A stretch of 64,000 nt of DNA from NCBI RefSeq assembly GCF_014697415.1, contig NZ_JACJRT010000011.1, positions 62,001 through 126,000 on the forward strand. Direction: 5' to 3'. A program made the translations under genes and the position numbers. Within the stretch, counting starts at the first letter, position 1; every line of letters begins with the position of its first letter. Of the stretch, positions 1-8,208 are shown in pieces. The notes below the pieces were generated by a model. The model worked only from the letters and a program-made list of their open reading frames with translations, was not told where the DNA came from and searched no databases. The stretch is from Cyanobium sp. FACHB-13342. Lineage in GTDB: Bacteria; Cyanobacteriota; Cyanobacteriia; PCC-6307; Cyanobiaceae.

Positions 1-473
1 TGGAGCTGGCCCGGCGCCTGCCAGAGCAGGTGACACGGCTGCTGCTGCTGGCCCCCGCAGGCCTCACGGGCCGGCCCATGCCCCTGCCACCCCTGCTGGA
101 CGGGCTGGGGGTGCGCTTTCTGGCCCTGCCCGGCGTGCGCCGGGGCCTCTGCCGCACCGCCTTCGCCGATCCGGAGGCCTCGGTGGGTGCTGCGGAACTC
201 GAAATCGCCTCGCTGCATCTGCAGAGCCCGGACTGGGGCGAAGCCCTGCGCCGTTTCGCCCGCTCCGGCGGCTTCGCGGGCTGTGGGGCACCCTTGCCCG
301 AGCAGCCGATCCAGGTGCTGTGGGGAGCGGATGACCGGATCCTGCGGGCTCCCCAGAAAAAGGCAGCCCTGGCCCTGTTGGGCGGACGGGTGCGCGAATT
401 GGAGGCCTGCGGCCACCTCCCCCACCTCGACCAGGCCGCTACCGTCGCCGCCACCTGGTTCAGTCCAGTATGA
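1..473 (+). CDS. alpha/beta hydrolase, C-terminal part
   Basis: The reading frame is open from the window edge, so the true start lies upstream. The visible 157 residues match the C-terminal half of an alpha/beta-fold hydrolase. A hydrophobic strand (RLLLLAPAG) comes first. WGADDRIL then carries the usual catalytic Asp position, and CGHLPHLDQ carries the usual catalytic His before the C-terminal helix. The nucleophile Ser elbow must lie outside the window. Substrate cannot be told. The stop overlaps the ATG of the next gene (ATGA), so the two are probably co-transcribed and translationally coupled. Confidence 0.75.
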   Translation, partial: ELARRLPEQVTRLLLLAPAGLTGRPMPLPPLLDGLGVRFLALPGVRRGLCRTAFADPEASVGAAELEIASLHLQSPDWGEALRRFARSGGFAGCGAPLPEQPIQVLWGADDRILRAPQKKAALALLGGRVRELEACGHLPHLDQAATVAATWFSPV

Positions 474-1108
474 GCAGTCCTGAGGAGAAGGCCAATGGAC
501 CGGTGATGCAGCTGCTGGCCAGCGGCCTCCAGCTGTGGGTGCGCCAACAGTGCCAGAGCATCGGCAGCCTCGACATCCAGCTGGAGGGCTCGGCGTTGCA
601 GCTGCTGCGCGGGCGGCTGGCGGGGGTGCAACTGCTGGCCCGGCGGGTGGTGTACCGGGAGCTCCACATCGAACTGGTGGAGCTGCGCAGCGGCCCAATC
701 CAGGTTCACATCGGCAACCTGCTGAAGGGGCAACCGCTGCAGCTGGAACGGGCCTTCCAGATTCAAGGCCAGGTGAGTTTCACCCCCGATGGTCTCACCC
801 GCTCCCTCAGTGCCCCCCCGTGGCGGGCCCTGGGAGACAGCCTTGGCGAGGCCCTGCTGGGCATCGTGCCGCTGGTGGAGCTGCGCATGAGCCGCGACCG
901 GCTGATCTTCGCCGCCCGGGGCCTGGGCCGCCCAGACCTGATCGCACTGGAAACCACCATCGCCGCCGTGGAGGGCAGCGTGGAGATCCGATCCAGCGAC
1001 GGCAGCCTGCGCAGCCGGCTGCCGATGGATCCAGGCATCACGATCAGCGACGCCCGCCTGGAAGCCGGCATGGTGCAGCTTGTGGGCGAAGCCCGCGTGA
1101 GCGTCTAG
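470..1108 (+). CDS. DUF2993 family protein
   Basis: This 212-residue protein resembles the cyanobacterial DUF2993 family, an LmeA-like lipid-binding beta-rich fold. It has alternating hydrophobic beta strands (LDIQLEGSALQLLRG, VQLLARRVVYRELHIELVEL) and a central RAFQIQGQVSFTPDGL segment typical of the family. No signal peptide is obvious. The ATG overlaps the stop of the preceding hydrolase. Biochemical role is unknown; in mycobacteria the related LmeA binds phosphoinositides, which need not apply here. The family call is moderately sure and the function is not. Confidence 0.65.
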   Translation: MSSPEEKANGPVMQLLASGLQLWVRQQCQSIGSLDIQLEGSALQLLRGRLAGVQLLARRVVYRELHIELVELRSGPIQVHIGNLLKGQPLQLERAFQIQGQVSFTPDGLTRSLSAPPWRALGDSLGEALLGIVPLVELRMSRDRLIFAARGLGRPDLIALETTIAAVEGSVEIRSSDGSLRSRLPMDPGITISDARLEAGMVQLVGEARVSV

Positions 1109-1121
1109 TCCACAGCAAGCC

Positions 1122-1967
1122 TTAGCCCTGCACCAGGGGCAACACCAGGGTCACCAGGGAATACACCACCGCCGGCACGAACAGGTAGCTGTCGATGCGA
1201 TCGAGCACCCCGCCGTGGCCCGGAATCGCATCGCCGGAATCCTTCAGGCCCGCATCTCGCTTCATCATCGATTCGGTGAGATCCCCCACCAGGGCAAACA
1301 CCGCCACCACCGCCCCAAGCACCGCACCGATCAGCCAGCCCCAGCTCCAGCCAATCCAGGTGCCCCCCAGGGCCCCCACCGCCATCGAACAGGCCACCCC
1401 ACCGAGGGCCCCCTCCACGGTCTTGCCCGGGGAAATGGGCGAGAGGGGGTGTCGACCAAGCCGGCGGCCGACCACGTAGGAGCCGATGTCGGTGGCCACG
1501 ATCAGGAAACAGGCCAACAGGGTGAGGGCCAGACCAGAGCCCTCCAGGTCCCGCAGACGGATCCAGTAGCTGGGCAAGAACCCCAGATAAAAGAGCCCGA
1601 AGATCGAGGCGGCGATGTCGGCGATGGTGCCGGTGACCGGTTGCAGCAACAGCCAACCGCAGATCACGGCACCGGAGGCGGGCAGCACGGCGGCGGCCAC
1701 ATCACCGGCAAACCAACCGCCCCCACTGGCCAGCTGGGTGGTGACCAGCAGCAGCTGCACCGCCACCAGGGTGGTTTTGGTGGCGGGCCGGATCCCCTTG
1801 AACTGGGCCATCCGGAAAAACTCCAGCAGGCCCAGATGCACGATCAGGCCCACCGCCACGGTGAACCACCAGCCGCCGAGCATCACCACCACGAAGCCGA
1901 AGGCGCCCGCGGCCCAACCGCTCAGCAGCCGGGGCAGGGAGGTGGCGGTGCGGGGGGACGGAATCAA
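1122..1967 (-). CDS. cdsA: phosphatidate cytidylyltransferase (CDP-diglyceride synthase)
   Basis: CdsA makes CDP-diacylglycerol from CTP and phosphatidic acid, feeding phosphatidylglycerol synthesis at the membrane. The 281-residue product has about seven or eight hydrophobic helices and the family signature near its C-terminus: SPGKTVEGALGG, then KRDAGLKDSGDAIPGHGG and LDRIDSYLF, including the metal-binding Asp residues. Length is normal for the family. It ends 14 bases from the convergent DUF2993 gene and lies 10 bases downstream of cbiT, so it is probably the last gene of that minus-strand operon. Confidence 0.93.
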   Translation of the reverse strand: MIPSPRTATSLPRLLSGWAAGAFGFVVVMLGGWWFTVAVGLIVHLGLLEFFRMAQFKGIRPATKTTLVAVQLLLVTTQLASGGGWFAGDVAAAVLPASGAVICGWLLLQPVTGTIADIAASIFGLFYLGFLPSYWIRLRDLEGSGLALTLLACFLIVATDIGSYVVGRRLGRHPLSPISPGKTVEGALGGVACSMAVGALGGTWIGWSWGWLIGAVLGAVVAVFALVGDLTESMMKRDAGLKDSGDAIPGHGGVLDRIDSYLFVPAVVYSLVTLVLPLVQG

Positions 1968-1977
1968 GGCGGGCAGA

Positions 1978-2637
1978 TCAGGCGGGCTCGGGGTGGGGGG
2001 ACCGCTCCGCGGCGATCAGGAACAGGGGCTCCGCCGCCGCCAGCTTGGCCTGGCTGCCCCGCCGCTGCATGCGGTGCACGGTGGCCTGCACCACCTGCAC
2101 ATCCCTGGCCTGCAGATGGCCCAGGGTGTCGGTGGCATCCACCAGCCCCTCCAGGCTGGCGGTGCTGATCACCAGGCGTCCCTGGGGCACCAGGGCCTCC
2201 CACACCGCCAGCAGCACATCGCCCAGGGGACGGCCCACCTCCAGCAGCACCCGATCGGGGTGGGGGGGAAGCTGGGCCAGGTCGGCCGGAGCGGCCCCGG
2301 CATGGATGTGCAGGTTGGAGATGCCGAACCGGCGCCGGTTTTGCTCGAGCAGCTCGATGGCATCGGGATCACGCTCGAGGGTATGCACCGCGCCCCTGGG
2401 CATCAGCCGGGCGATCTCGAGGGCCAGGGCACCCGTGCCCCCACCCACATCCCACACCAGGGAATCGGGCCGGGGGCGCAGATGGGCCAGCAGCATCACC
2501 CGCAGCTCCATCGGGGTGGGGCTGAAACCCGGGGCATCCTCAAAGGCGCTGTCGGGCAGCCCGGGAGTGACGAAATCCCACTGGTAGGGCGCCGGGGGCG
2601 AGGCCTGGTCAGGAGCCACCGATGGCTGGTGATTCAT
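1978..2637 (-). CDS. cbiT: precorrin C15-methyltransferase / decarboxylase, CbiT type
   Basis: CbiT methylates C15 and decarboxylates the corrin precursor (precorrin-6B/-8 step) in cobamide synthesis. The protein has a Rossmann-like SAM-binding motif VWDVGGGTGALALEIARL followed by an acidic LERDPDA strand end. The preceding PGFSPTPMELRVMLLAHL segment resembles the usual CbiT LTKxExR entry motif. CbiE is not fused here, unlike in CobL proteins. I chose the ATG at 2637 (MNHQPS); ATGs at 2676 and 2655 are possible but overlap the upstream gene more. The operon context is decarboxylase, cbiT, cdsA. Confidence 0.82.
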   Translation of the reverse strand: MNHQPSVAPDQASPPAPYQWDFVTPGLPDSAFEDAPGFSPTPMELRVMLLAHLRPRPDSLVWDVGGGTGALALEIARLMPRGAVHTLERDPDAIELLEQNRRRFGISNLHIHAGAAPADLAQLPPHPDRVLLEVGRPLGDVLLAVWEALVPQGRLVISTASLEGLVDATDTLGHLQARDVQVVQATVHRMQRRGSQAKLAAAEPLFLIAAERSPHPEPA

Positions 2638-3985
2638 CGACGCAGGCAGATCCATCGCCCCCCGATCCGGCCACAACCCTCACCGTATCAGCGATCTGGC
2701 CAGGCCAAAGCCGGGCCTGCTCCTGCAGCCAAACGGCCCGGGCCGAATCGATCCGCTCACCTGGCACCAGCAGGGGGATGCCGGGGGGGTAGGGGCAGAG
2801 CGGTTCAGCCGCGATCCGGCCAGCCGCCGCGGCCAGCGGCACCGTTTCGGCAGGAGCCCGCCAGGCCTGGCCGATCGGAAGCTCGGGTTCCGCCACCAGG
2901 GGCAGGGGCGGGGCACTGAAGGGCGGCAGGGGATGGCCCCCCAGGGCACGCCGCAGCCGCTGCAACTGGCGGGGCAGCCGCCACACCACCCCAACCGGCG
3001 GCCCCAGGCCCAGACAAAAGGTGAGCGCCCCCGGCTCGGGCAACTCGGCAATCACGCCCCGCTCCAGCAGCCAGGCATCGGCATCCAGACCATTGATCCC
3101 CAGGGCCGCCGTGTGCAGCACCAGCCGCAGGGGGTCGTCATTGGCCAGCAGGGGCAAGCCCGCCGCCAGACAGCGGCGACGCAGGCGCTCGCCGATCTGC
3201 TCCGCCCGGCGGCGGCGGTGGCGCCCCCCCGGGCTGGTGAGCTCCTGCAGGATCGCCTCGGCCGAGGCCAGCAACAGGGCACTGGGGCTCGAGGTCTGCA
3301 GCCACAGCAGGGCCCGGGCCACGGCAGCAGGATCGACCCGCTGCCCCTGGAGCAACAGGGCCGCGCTCTGGGCCAGGCCACCTCCGGCCTTCTGGCCGGA
3401 GAGCACCACCAGGTCGGCCCCAGCCCCCAGCGCCTCCCCACGGCCATGGGCCTGGTCCACCAGCACCGGCACCCCATGGCCGTGGGCCAGAGCCACTAGC
3501 GCCGGCAGATCGGCCCTTTGGCCCTGATAGCTGGGGGACACCAGCACCAGCGCCGCCACGGGACCGGCCGCCTTGAGGATGGCCGCCAGGTGGGCCGGGC
3601 CGGGCGGTCGCCACAGCCCCGTGGCCGGATCGAAGGGCAGGTCATACAGCAACGGCCGCACCTGGCCGAGCACGCAGGCGTGCAGCAGGGAGCGGTGCAG
3701 GTTGCGGGGCAGGAGCACCCGGCTGCCGGGGGGGGCCAGGGCCAGCAGGCCCGCCTGCAGCAGGCCACTGGCGCCATTGACGCCAAACCACACCGCCCCA
3801 GCACCGAGCTGGTGGGCACAACGCCGCTGGGCCTCGGCCACGGCACCGCTATCGATGAGGGGACCGCCAAACTCCGGCAGTTCCGGCAGGTCCCAGCGGC
3901 CCGGGCGCTGGCGCAGCAGGCGTTGCAGGGCGGGCGACAGCCCCCGTCCGCGGCCATGGGCCGGCAGATGCAGCGGCAGGCCCAT
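2609..3985 (-). CDS. Orn/Lys/Arg decarboxylase-like PLP enzyme
   Basis: This is a fold-type I PLP-dependent enzyme of the Orn/Lys/Arg decarboxylase group in its short cyanobacterial form, about 458 residues. It begins MGLPLHLPAHGRGRG, as these proteins do. VLVDQAHGRGEALGAG carries the cofactor-stacking Asp and His, and VVLSGQKAGGGLAQSAAL contains the Schiff-base Lys. The substrate (lysine, arginine or ornithine) cannot be read from sequence. The frame is open to an ATG at 4045, but that extension lies inside a 42-nt repeat and looks non-coding, so I chose 3985. It overlaps cbiT by about 29 bases. Confidence 0.8.
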   Translation of the reverse strand: MGLPLHLPAHGRGRGLSPALQRLLRQRPGRWDLPELPEFGGPLIDSGAVAEAQRRCAHQLGAGAVWFGVNGASGLLQAGLLALAPPGSRVLLPRNLHRSLLHACVLGQVRPLLYDLPFDPATGLWRPPGPAHLAAILKAAGPVAALVLVSPSYQGQRADLPALVALAHGHGVPVLVDQAHGRGEALGAGADLVVLSGQKAGGGLAQSAALLLQGQRVDPAAVARALLWLQTSSPSALLLASAEAILQELTSPGGRHRRRRAEQIGERLRRRCLAAGLPLLANDDPLRLVLHTAALGINGLDADAWLLERGVIAELPEPGALTFCLGLGPPVGVVWRLPRQLQRLRRALGGHPLPPFSAPPLPLVAEPELPIGQAWRAPAETVPLAAAAGRIAAEPLCPYPPGIPLLVPGERIDSARAVWLQEQARLWPGQIADTVRVVAGSGGDGSACVDESPAIGGS

Positions 3986-4007
3986 GGACGAGCAGATCAC
4001 GTGGCTT

Positions 4008-4049
4008 GAGTCTGCCGATCGACCGGCTGCCGTGCCCAGAACCATCGCC
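4008..4049 (+). repeat. 42-nt direct repeat, copy 1 (left of pLGIC/SBP pair 1)
   Basis: These 42 bases match 6507-6548 at 37 positions by eye, in the same orientation. The core CCGGCTGCCGTGCCC is identical in both. The copy at 6507 spans the probable GTG start of the ABC1 kinase. This copy lies in the gap between the decarboxylase start and the 3' end of the first pLGIC-like gene and leads into no kinase. The two copies bracket pair 1 exactly, as expected if that pair was inserted with a duplication of the decarboxylase-kinase intergenic sequence. Confidence 0.75.
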
Positions 4050-4068
4050 CCAGCGGCACGAAGCCTGG

Positions 4069-5292
4069 TCAGGCCCCGGGCGGAATCGTGAACCAGGCCA
4101 CGGCAATCGCCAGGCTGCTGAAGAGCACCACCACCACGGGCCAGCTGTTATCCAGATGCTCGAGCCGCCCCCTCAACGCGGCTTGGGCCGCGGGATCCTC
4201 CATCGCCTCCATGTCGGCATAGCGACGGCCAATCCAAATCACCAACACAAAAGCCACCAGGGTGACCACATAGGCCACCACATACACCTGATCGAGGAAG
4301 GTGAGGAACGGAAGAACGGGCAGATCACTGCGATAGGTCTGCTGCAGGAAGACCAACGTCAGCAACACCGTGACCGGGATGCTGGCGCGGGCATCCTGTT
4401 CATCCGGGCGCACCTTGAACACCAGCAACACCATCGCCATCAGCACCACCAGGGGCAGCAACAACCGCCACACCGCAGCCCAGGCGGAGGTGCCAAAGGA
4501 CATCTCGTACAACACCAGGCTGTAATCACTTTCACCACCCCCTTGGCCAAAACTGGTGGCGTACTGGTGGCGGTATTCAGCAATCGACCAGCCCTGGTTC
4601 AACCAGCCCAGGATGCGGGCATTGAACCCCATGCCACTGTCACGAATGTCGGGCTCAAGCCGCAGCTGGTTGTAGCTGAGGCTGCCATCCACGTCGTCGG
4701 CCTCGATGAACAACGGGAGACTGATGCTCATAAAGGGGTAATGGCGAAAGCTCGCCTGATCGAGCAGATAGCGGCCGCGGTAGGTGAACAGTTGGTAATA
4801 CCCCCCATCGGCACGCCGCTCGGGGCCTTCACCCACCGGATTGAGCTCGGGTGGGGCGTCGGTGATCAGGGTGTTGAGCAGGGTGAAGCGCTGATCAATC
4901 GCGATACCTGCCGCATCGAGATAGCGCTGAAGGGGCTCATCCCAGATCAACCAGATGTAGCCACTGGAGGCAAAACTGGGAACGCTCAGATCGAGCTCGG
5001 AAGCGGTATTGGCGTAGACCCCAACCTGGGCCCGATAGGGGGCTGTGGCCAACGCCTCCTGATCCACCTTGGCCTCACCGGCATTGAGCAGGTCACCCCG
5101 CAGGGTGGTCCAGCCACTGGCGGGCAAGTGATCCGGATCGATGGTGAGGGATCGAGCTGAGGTGGACAGCCGCAGGGCATCCCGGGTCTGGACCGGTTTG
5201 ATGTCGATGCGCGTGATCGCAATCAAGGCCAGAATCACCGCCAGCAGGAGCGACAATGTGGCGAGCAGATTCCAGCGCCGCTGCTTCCGCAC
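4069..5292 (-). CDS. pentameric ligand-gated ion channel-like protein, copy 1
   Basis: This 407-residue protein has the layout of a prokaryotic pLGIC. An N-terminal hydrophobic anchor (about 9-28) is followed by an extra region and a beta-rich domain (about 95-270). Within it, SFRHYPFMSISLPL at 181-194 resembles the Pro-loop, although the usual Asp after Pro-Phe is Met. Four membrane segments follow at about 275-293, 302-320, 333-355 and 384-403. The M2-M3 stretch ASIPVTVLLTLVFL, then SDLPVLPFLTFLDQVY, recalls the GLIC M2-M3 region with its LPxxPYxTY loop. The start is GTG at 5292, only 16 bases from the divergent binding-protein start. Channel activity and ligand are inferred, not shown. Copy 2 is at 8209-9444. 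Confidence 0.68.
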   Translation of the reverse strand: MRKQRRWNLLATLSLLLAVILALIAITRIDIKPVQTRDALRLSTSARSLTIDPDHLPASGWTTLRGDLLNAGEAKVDQEALATAPYRAQVGVYANTASELDLSVPSFASSGYIWLIWDEPLQRYLDAAGIAIDQRFTLLNTLITDAPPELNPVGEGPERRADGGYYQLFTYRGRYLLDQASFRHYPFMSISLPLFIEADDVDGSLSYNQLRLEPDIRDSGMGFNARILGWLNQGWSIAEYRHQYATSFGQGGGESDYSLVLYEMSFGTSAWAAVWRLLLPLVVLMAMVLLVFKVRPDEQDARASIPVTVLLTLVFLQQTYRSDLPVLPFLTFLDQVYVVAYVVTLVAFVLVIWIGRRYADMEAMEDPAAQAALRGRLEHLDNSWPVVVVLFSSLAIAVAWFTIPPGA

Positions 5293-5308
5293 TGGTTTCA
5301 GGAGGCCG

Positions 5309-6472
5309 GTGATCCCGAGATTACGCGCCAGACGCAGATTTGCCCTGCTACTGCTACCGCTTCTGGCACCGTTGTTGGTGCGATCGGCACCGGCAGCGCG
5401 GCAACCTGCTCAGGCGCCCCAAGAGCTGGTGATCGGCCAGTCGGCCCCGTTCAGCGGGCCCTCCGCCCAAACGGCCAGGGACTACCAGGAAGGCTTGCTC
5501 GCCTGGTTTGCCGACGTGAACCGGCGCGGGGGGATCCACGGCCGGCGGTTGCGCCTGGTGAGCCTGGATGACCGCTACGACCCGAAACTCACCCTGCGCA
5601 ACACACGCCAGCTGGTGGAACAACAGCAGGCCATCGCCCTGATCGGCTACTTCGGCACGGCCAACTCCAAGGCCGTTCTTCCCTTGGTGGAGAGGGTGGG
5701 CATCCCCTACGTGGCGCCGCGCACCGGGGCAAAGGCCGTGCTGAAACCCTTTCGTCCGATGGTGTTCAACCTGCGGGCCAGCTACCAGGCCGAGATCGAT
5801 CGGGTGATCGACCAACTGGTGCGCGATGGCCGCCACCAGGTGGCGGTGGTGCACATCACCGATGCCTACGGAGAAGACGGTCTGCGCTCCAGCCAGGTGG
5901 CCCTGGCCCGCCATGGCCTGCGGCCGGTGGCGATTGCCGGGGTCCAGCGCAACTCGACCAACACGGACGCCGCGGCTCGAAAGGTGCTGGCCGCCCAGGC
6001 CAATGCCGTGCTGGTGATCGCCACCTTCACCACCTCCGCCTCCCTGACGCGCGACCTGTCCCGACTCGGCAGCAGGGCCCAACTGATGAACCTCTCGCCG
6101 GTCGGGATCGAGGGCTTGCAAGATGCCTTGCCCGGGGGCCAGGCCAATGGCATCGGCATCTCCCAGGTGGTTCCCTTCCCCTGGAACCGGAGGGTCCCAC
6201 TGGTGGCCCAGTACCAGCAGCTGATGCAGCGGCAGCAAGGGGAGGCCCGCTACGGCTACACGAGCCTGGAGGGGTTCCTGGCTGCCCGCTGGCTCACCGC
6301 CGCCCTGGACAAAGCTGGACCCGACCCCAGTCGCGCCAAGGTGGTGGGGGCCTTCCGCAGCCTGAAGTCCCTCGACCTGGGCGGCTTCAAGGTGCAGCTC
6401 GGGCCGGGCGACAACCAGGCCAGTGATCTGGTGGAGCTCACCTTTCTCGGTTCCCAACGCTGGGGGCCCTGA
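5309..6472 (+). CDS. periplasmic Leu/Ile/Val-type substrate-binding protein, copy 1
   Basis: The protein is a type I periplasmic-binding fold (Peripla_BP_6/ANF receptor group) of about 387 residues. A basic n-region (IPRLRARRR) and hydrophobic core (FALLLLPLLAPLLV) form a signal peptide. The mature part opens with VIGQSAPFSGPSAQTARDY and contains NRRGGIHGRRLRLVSLDDRY, both typical of LivJ-like proteins. GTG at 5309 is my chosen start because it places the signal peptide at the N-terminus; a purine-rich AGGAGG sits close upstream. No permease or ATPase gene is nearby. That makes it an orphan binding protein, paired divergently with the pLGIC-like gene and possibly acting as its ligand-binding partner. 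Confidence 0.82.
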   Translation: MIPRLRARRRFALLLLPLLAPLLVRSAPAARQPAQAPQELVIGQSAPFSGPSAQTARDYQEGLLAWFADVNRRGGIHGRRLRLVSLDDRYDPKLTLRNTRQLVEQQQAIALIGYFGTANSKAVLPLVERVGIPYVAPRTGAKAVLKPFRPMVFNLRASYQAEIDRVIDQLVRDGRHQVAVVHITDAYGEDGLRSSQVALARHGLRPVAIAGVQRNSTNTDAAARKVLAAQANAVLVIATFTTSASLTRDLSRLGSRAQLMNLSPVGIEGLQDALPGGQANGIGISQVVPFPWNRRVPLVAQYQQLMQRQQGEARYGYTSLEGFLAARWLTAALDKAGPDPSRAKVVGAFRSLKSLDLGGFKVQLGPGDNQASDLVELTFLGSQRWGP

Positions 6473-6506
6473 GTTCCCACCCTTGGGCAGGCGGATCGCG
6501 TTTCTA

Positions 6507-6548
6507 GAGTCTGTCGATCGTCCGGCTGCCGTGCCCGTGACCATCGCC
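6507..6548 (+). repeat. 42-nt direct repeat, copy 2 (overlaps ABC1 kinase start)
   Basis: This is the second copy of the repeat at 4008-4049, with 37 of 42 positions identical by eye. It covers the upstream region and the first codons of the ABC1 kinase (GTG at 6531). This copy therefore looks like the original kinase leader, and the one at 4008 like a left-over duplicate at the far end of the inserted pair. Confidence 0.75.
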
Positions 6549-8204
6549 GATGCCGCCAGCAGGCCGCGCTACGACCCTGGCCGGGATCTGAGCTGGCTGC
6601 TGCTGCGCCCGTGGGTGCTGGTGAGTCGTCTGCTGGTGGTGCTCTGGCAGCTCGGCAGCCTGGCCCTGGTGCTGGTGGTGCAGGGCAACAGCACCAGCAC
6701 CGAGGTGCAGCAACAGCTGGGGCGCCGCATCCTCACCACCCTCACCGCCCTCGGCCCCTGCTTCATCAAGGTGGGCCAGGCCCTCTCCACCCGCCCCGAC
6801 CTGGTGCGGCGCGACTGGCTCGAACAGCTCACCCAGCTGCAGGACAACCTGCCCCCCTTCCCCCACGCCATCGCCCTGGCCACGATCGAGCGGGAGTTGG
6901 GCGCTCCGGCCGATCAGCTCTTCGAGCAGTTCCCCGACTACCCCGTGGCTGCCGCCAGCCTGGGGCAGGTGTACAAGGCCCAGCTCGCCGATGGCCACTG
7001 GGTGGCCGTGAAGGTGCAGCGTCCCAACCTGCCCACGATTCTGCGGCGGGATCTGGTGATCATCCGGCTGCTGGGGGTGCTCACGGCCCCGTTCCTGCCG
7101 CTCAACCTGGGCTTCGGGCTGGGCGACATCATCGATGAATTCGGCTCCACCCTGTTTGAGGAGATCGACTACCGGCTCGAGGCCAACAACGCCGAGCGGT
7201 TCGCCGATCTGTTCGCTGCCCAGCCGGAGGTGACGGTGCCCCGGGTGGAGCGGCTGCTCTCCAGCGAACACGTGCTCACCACCCAGTGGATCAATGGCAC
7301 GAAGCTGCAGGAACGCCAGGCCCTGGAGGCCCGCAACCTGGATCCGGCTGCCCTGATCCGCACTGGGGTGATCGCGGGCCTGCAGCAACTGCTGGAATTT
7401 GGCTACTTCCACGCCGATCCCCACCCCGGCAACCTGTTTGCCCTCTCCGGCAAAACCGGGGCCCTGGGCCACGTGGCCTACGTGGATTTCGGGATGATGG
7501 ATTCGATCAGCGACAGCGATCGCCTCACCCTCACCGGGGCCGTGGTGCACCTGATCAACCGGGATTTCCGCTCCCTCGCCAGGGACTTTGTGACCCTGGG
7601 ATTCCTCAATCCCAAGGCCGATCTGGACCCGATCGTGCCCGCCCTGGAAGAAGTGCTGGGGGGGGCCCTGGGGGACAACGTGGGCTCCTTCAACTTCAAG
7701 GCGATCACCGATCGCTTTTCGGAGTTGATGTATGCCTACCCCTTCCGGGTGCCGGCCCGCTTCGCCCTGATCATCCGGGCCGTGGTGAGCCAGGAGGGCC
7801 TGGCCCTGCGACTGGATCCCAGCTTCAAGATCATCAACGTGGCCTATCCCTACGTGGCCCGCCGGCTGCTGGCCGGGGACACCAGCGAGATGCGCGACAA
7901 GCTGCTCGAGGTGCTGTTCGATCGGGAGGGTCGACTGCGGATCGAACGGCTGGAAAACCTGCTGGCCGTGGTGGAGAACGACAGCACCAGCCCGAACCTG
8001 CTGCCGGTGGCTGGGGCGGGCCTGAAATTGCTGCTGGGGCCAGGGGGCAGCAGCCTGCGGCAGCGGCTGCTGCTCACGCTGGTGCAGGGCGATCGGCTCC
8101 ACACCGACGACCTGCGCGCCCTCCTGAACCTGATGGGTCGCACCTTCAGCCCCCGCAAACTCGTGGGTGGCATGCTCTCCCGGCTGTCGCCACTGGCGGC
8201 CTGA
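6531..8204 (+). CDS. ABC1/AarF/UbiB family atypical kinase
   Basis: ABC1/UbiB proteins are atypical protein-kinase-like ATPases tied to quinone and prenyl-lipid metabolism in bacteria and plastids. The roughly 557-residue product starts with a membrane-near region and the family KxGQ signature (CFIKVGQALSTRPDL). It then has AAASLGQVYKAQLADG, the Ala-rich nucleotide loop, VAVKVQRP with the kinase Lys, HADPHPGNLF and YVDFGMMDSI (catalytic and metal-binding loops). Two C-terminal hydrophobic segments are possible. GTG at 6531 gives a sensible N-terminus; GTG 6537 is an alternative, and the frame upstream to 6423 overlaps the binding-protein gene. Confidence 0.92.
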   Translation: MPVTIADAASRPRYDPGRDLSWLLLRPWVLVSRLLVVLWQLGSLALVLVVQGNSTSTEVQQQLGRRILTTLTALGPCFIKVGQALSTRPDLVRRDWLEQLTQLQDNLPPFPHAIALATIERELGAPADQLFEQFPDYPVAAASLGQVYKAQLADGHWVAVKVQRPNLPTILRRDLVIIRLLGVLTAPFLPLNLGFGLGDIIDEFGSTLFEEIDYRLEANNAERFADLFAAQPEVTVPRVERLLSSEHVLTTQWINGTKLQERQALEARNLDPAALIRTGVIAGLQQLLEFGYFHADPHPGNLFALSGKTGALGHVAYVDFGMMDSISDSDRLTLTGAVVHLINRDFRSLARDFVTLGFLNPKADLDPIVPALEEVLGGALGDNVGSFNFKAITDRFSELMYAYPFRVPARFALIIRAVVSQEGLALRLDPSFKIINVAYPYVARRLLAGDTSEMRDKLLEVLFDREGRLRIERLENLLAVVENDSTSPNLLPVAGAGLKLLLGPGGSSLRQRLLLTLVQGDRLHTDDLRALLNLMGRTFSPRKLVGGMLSRLSPLAA

Positions 8205-8208
8205 GCCT

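Noticed and set aside
1615-2919. A 434-codon open frame on the plus strand
   Set aside because: It runs antisense to cdsA, cbiT and the decarboxylase gene, all well supported, and its translation has no recognisable family.
5141-5308. N-terminal extension of binding protein 1
   Set aside because: It is antisense to the channel gene, highly basic, and would bury the signal peptide about 60 residues inside the protein.
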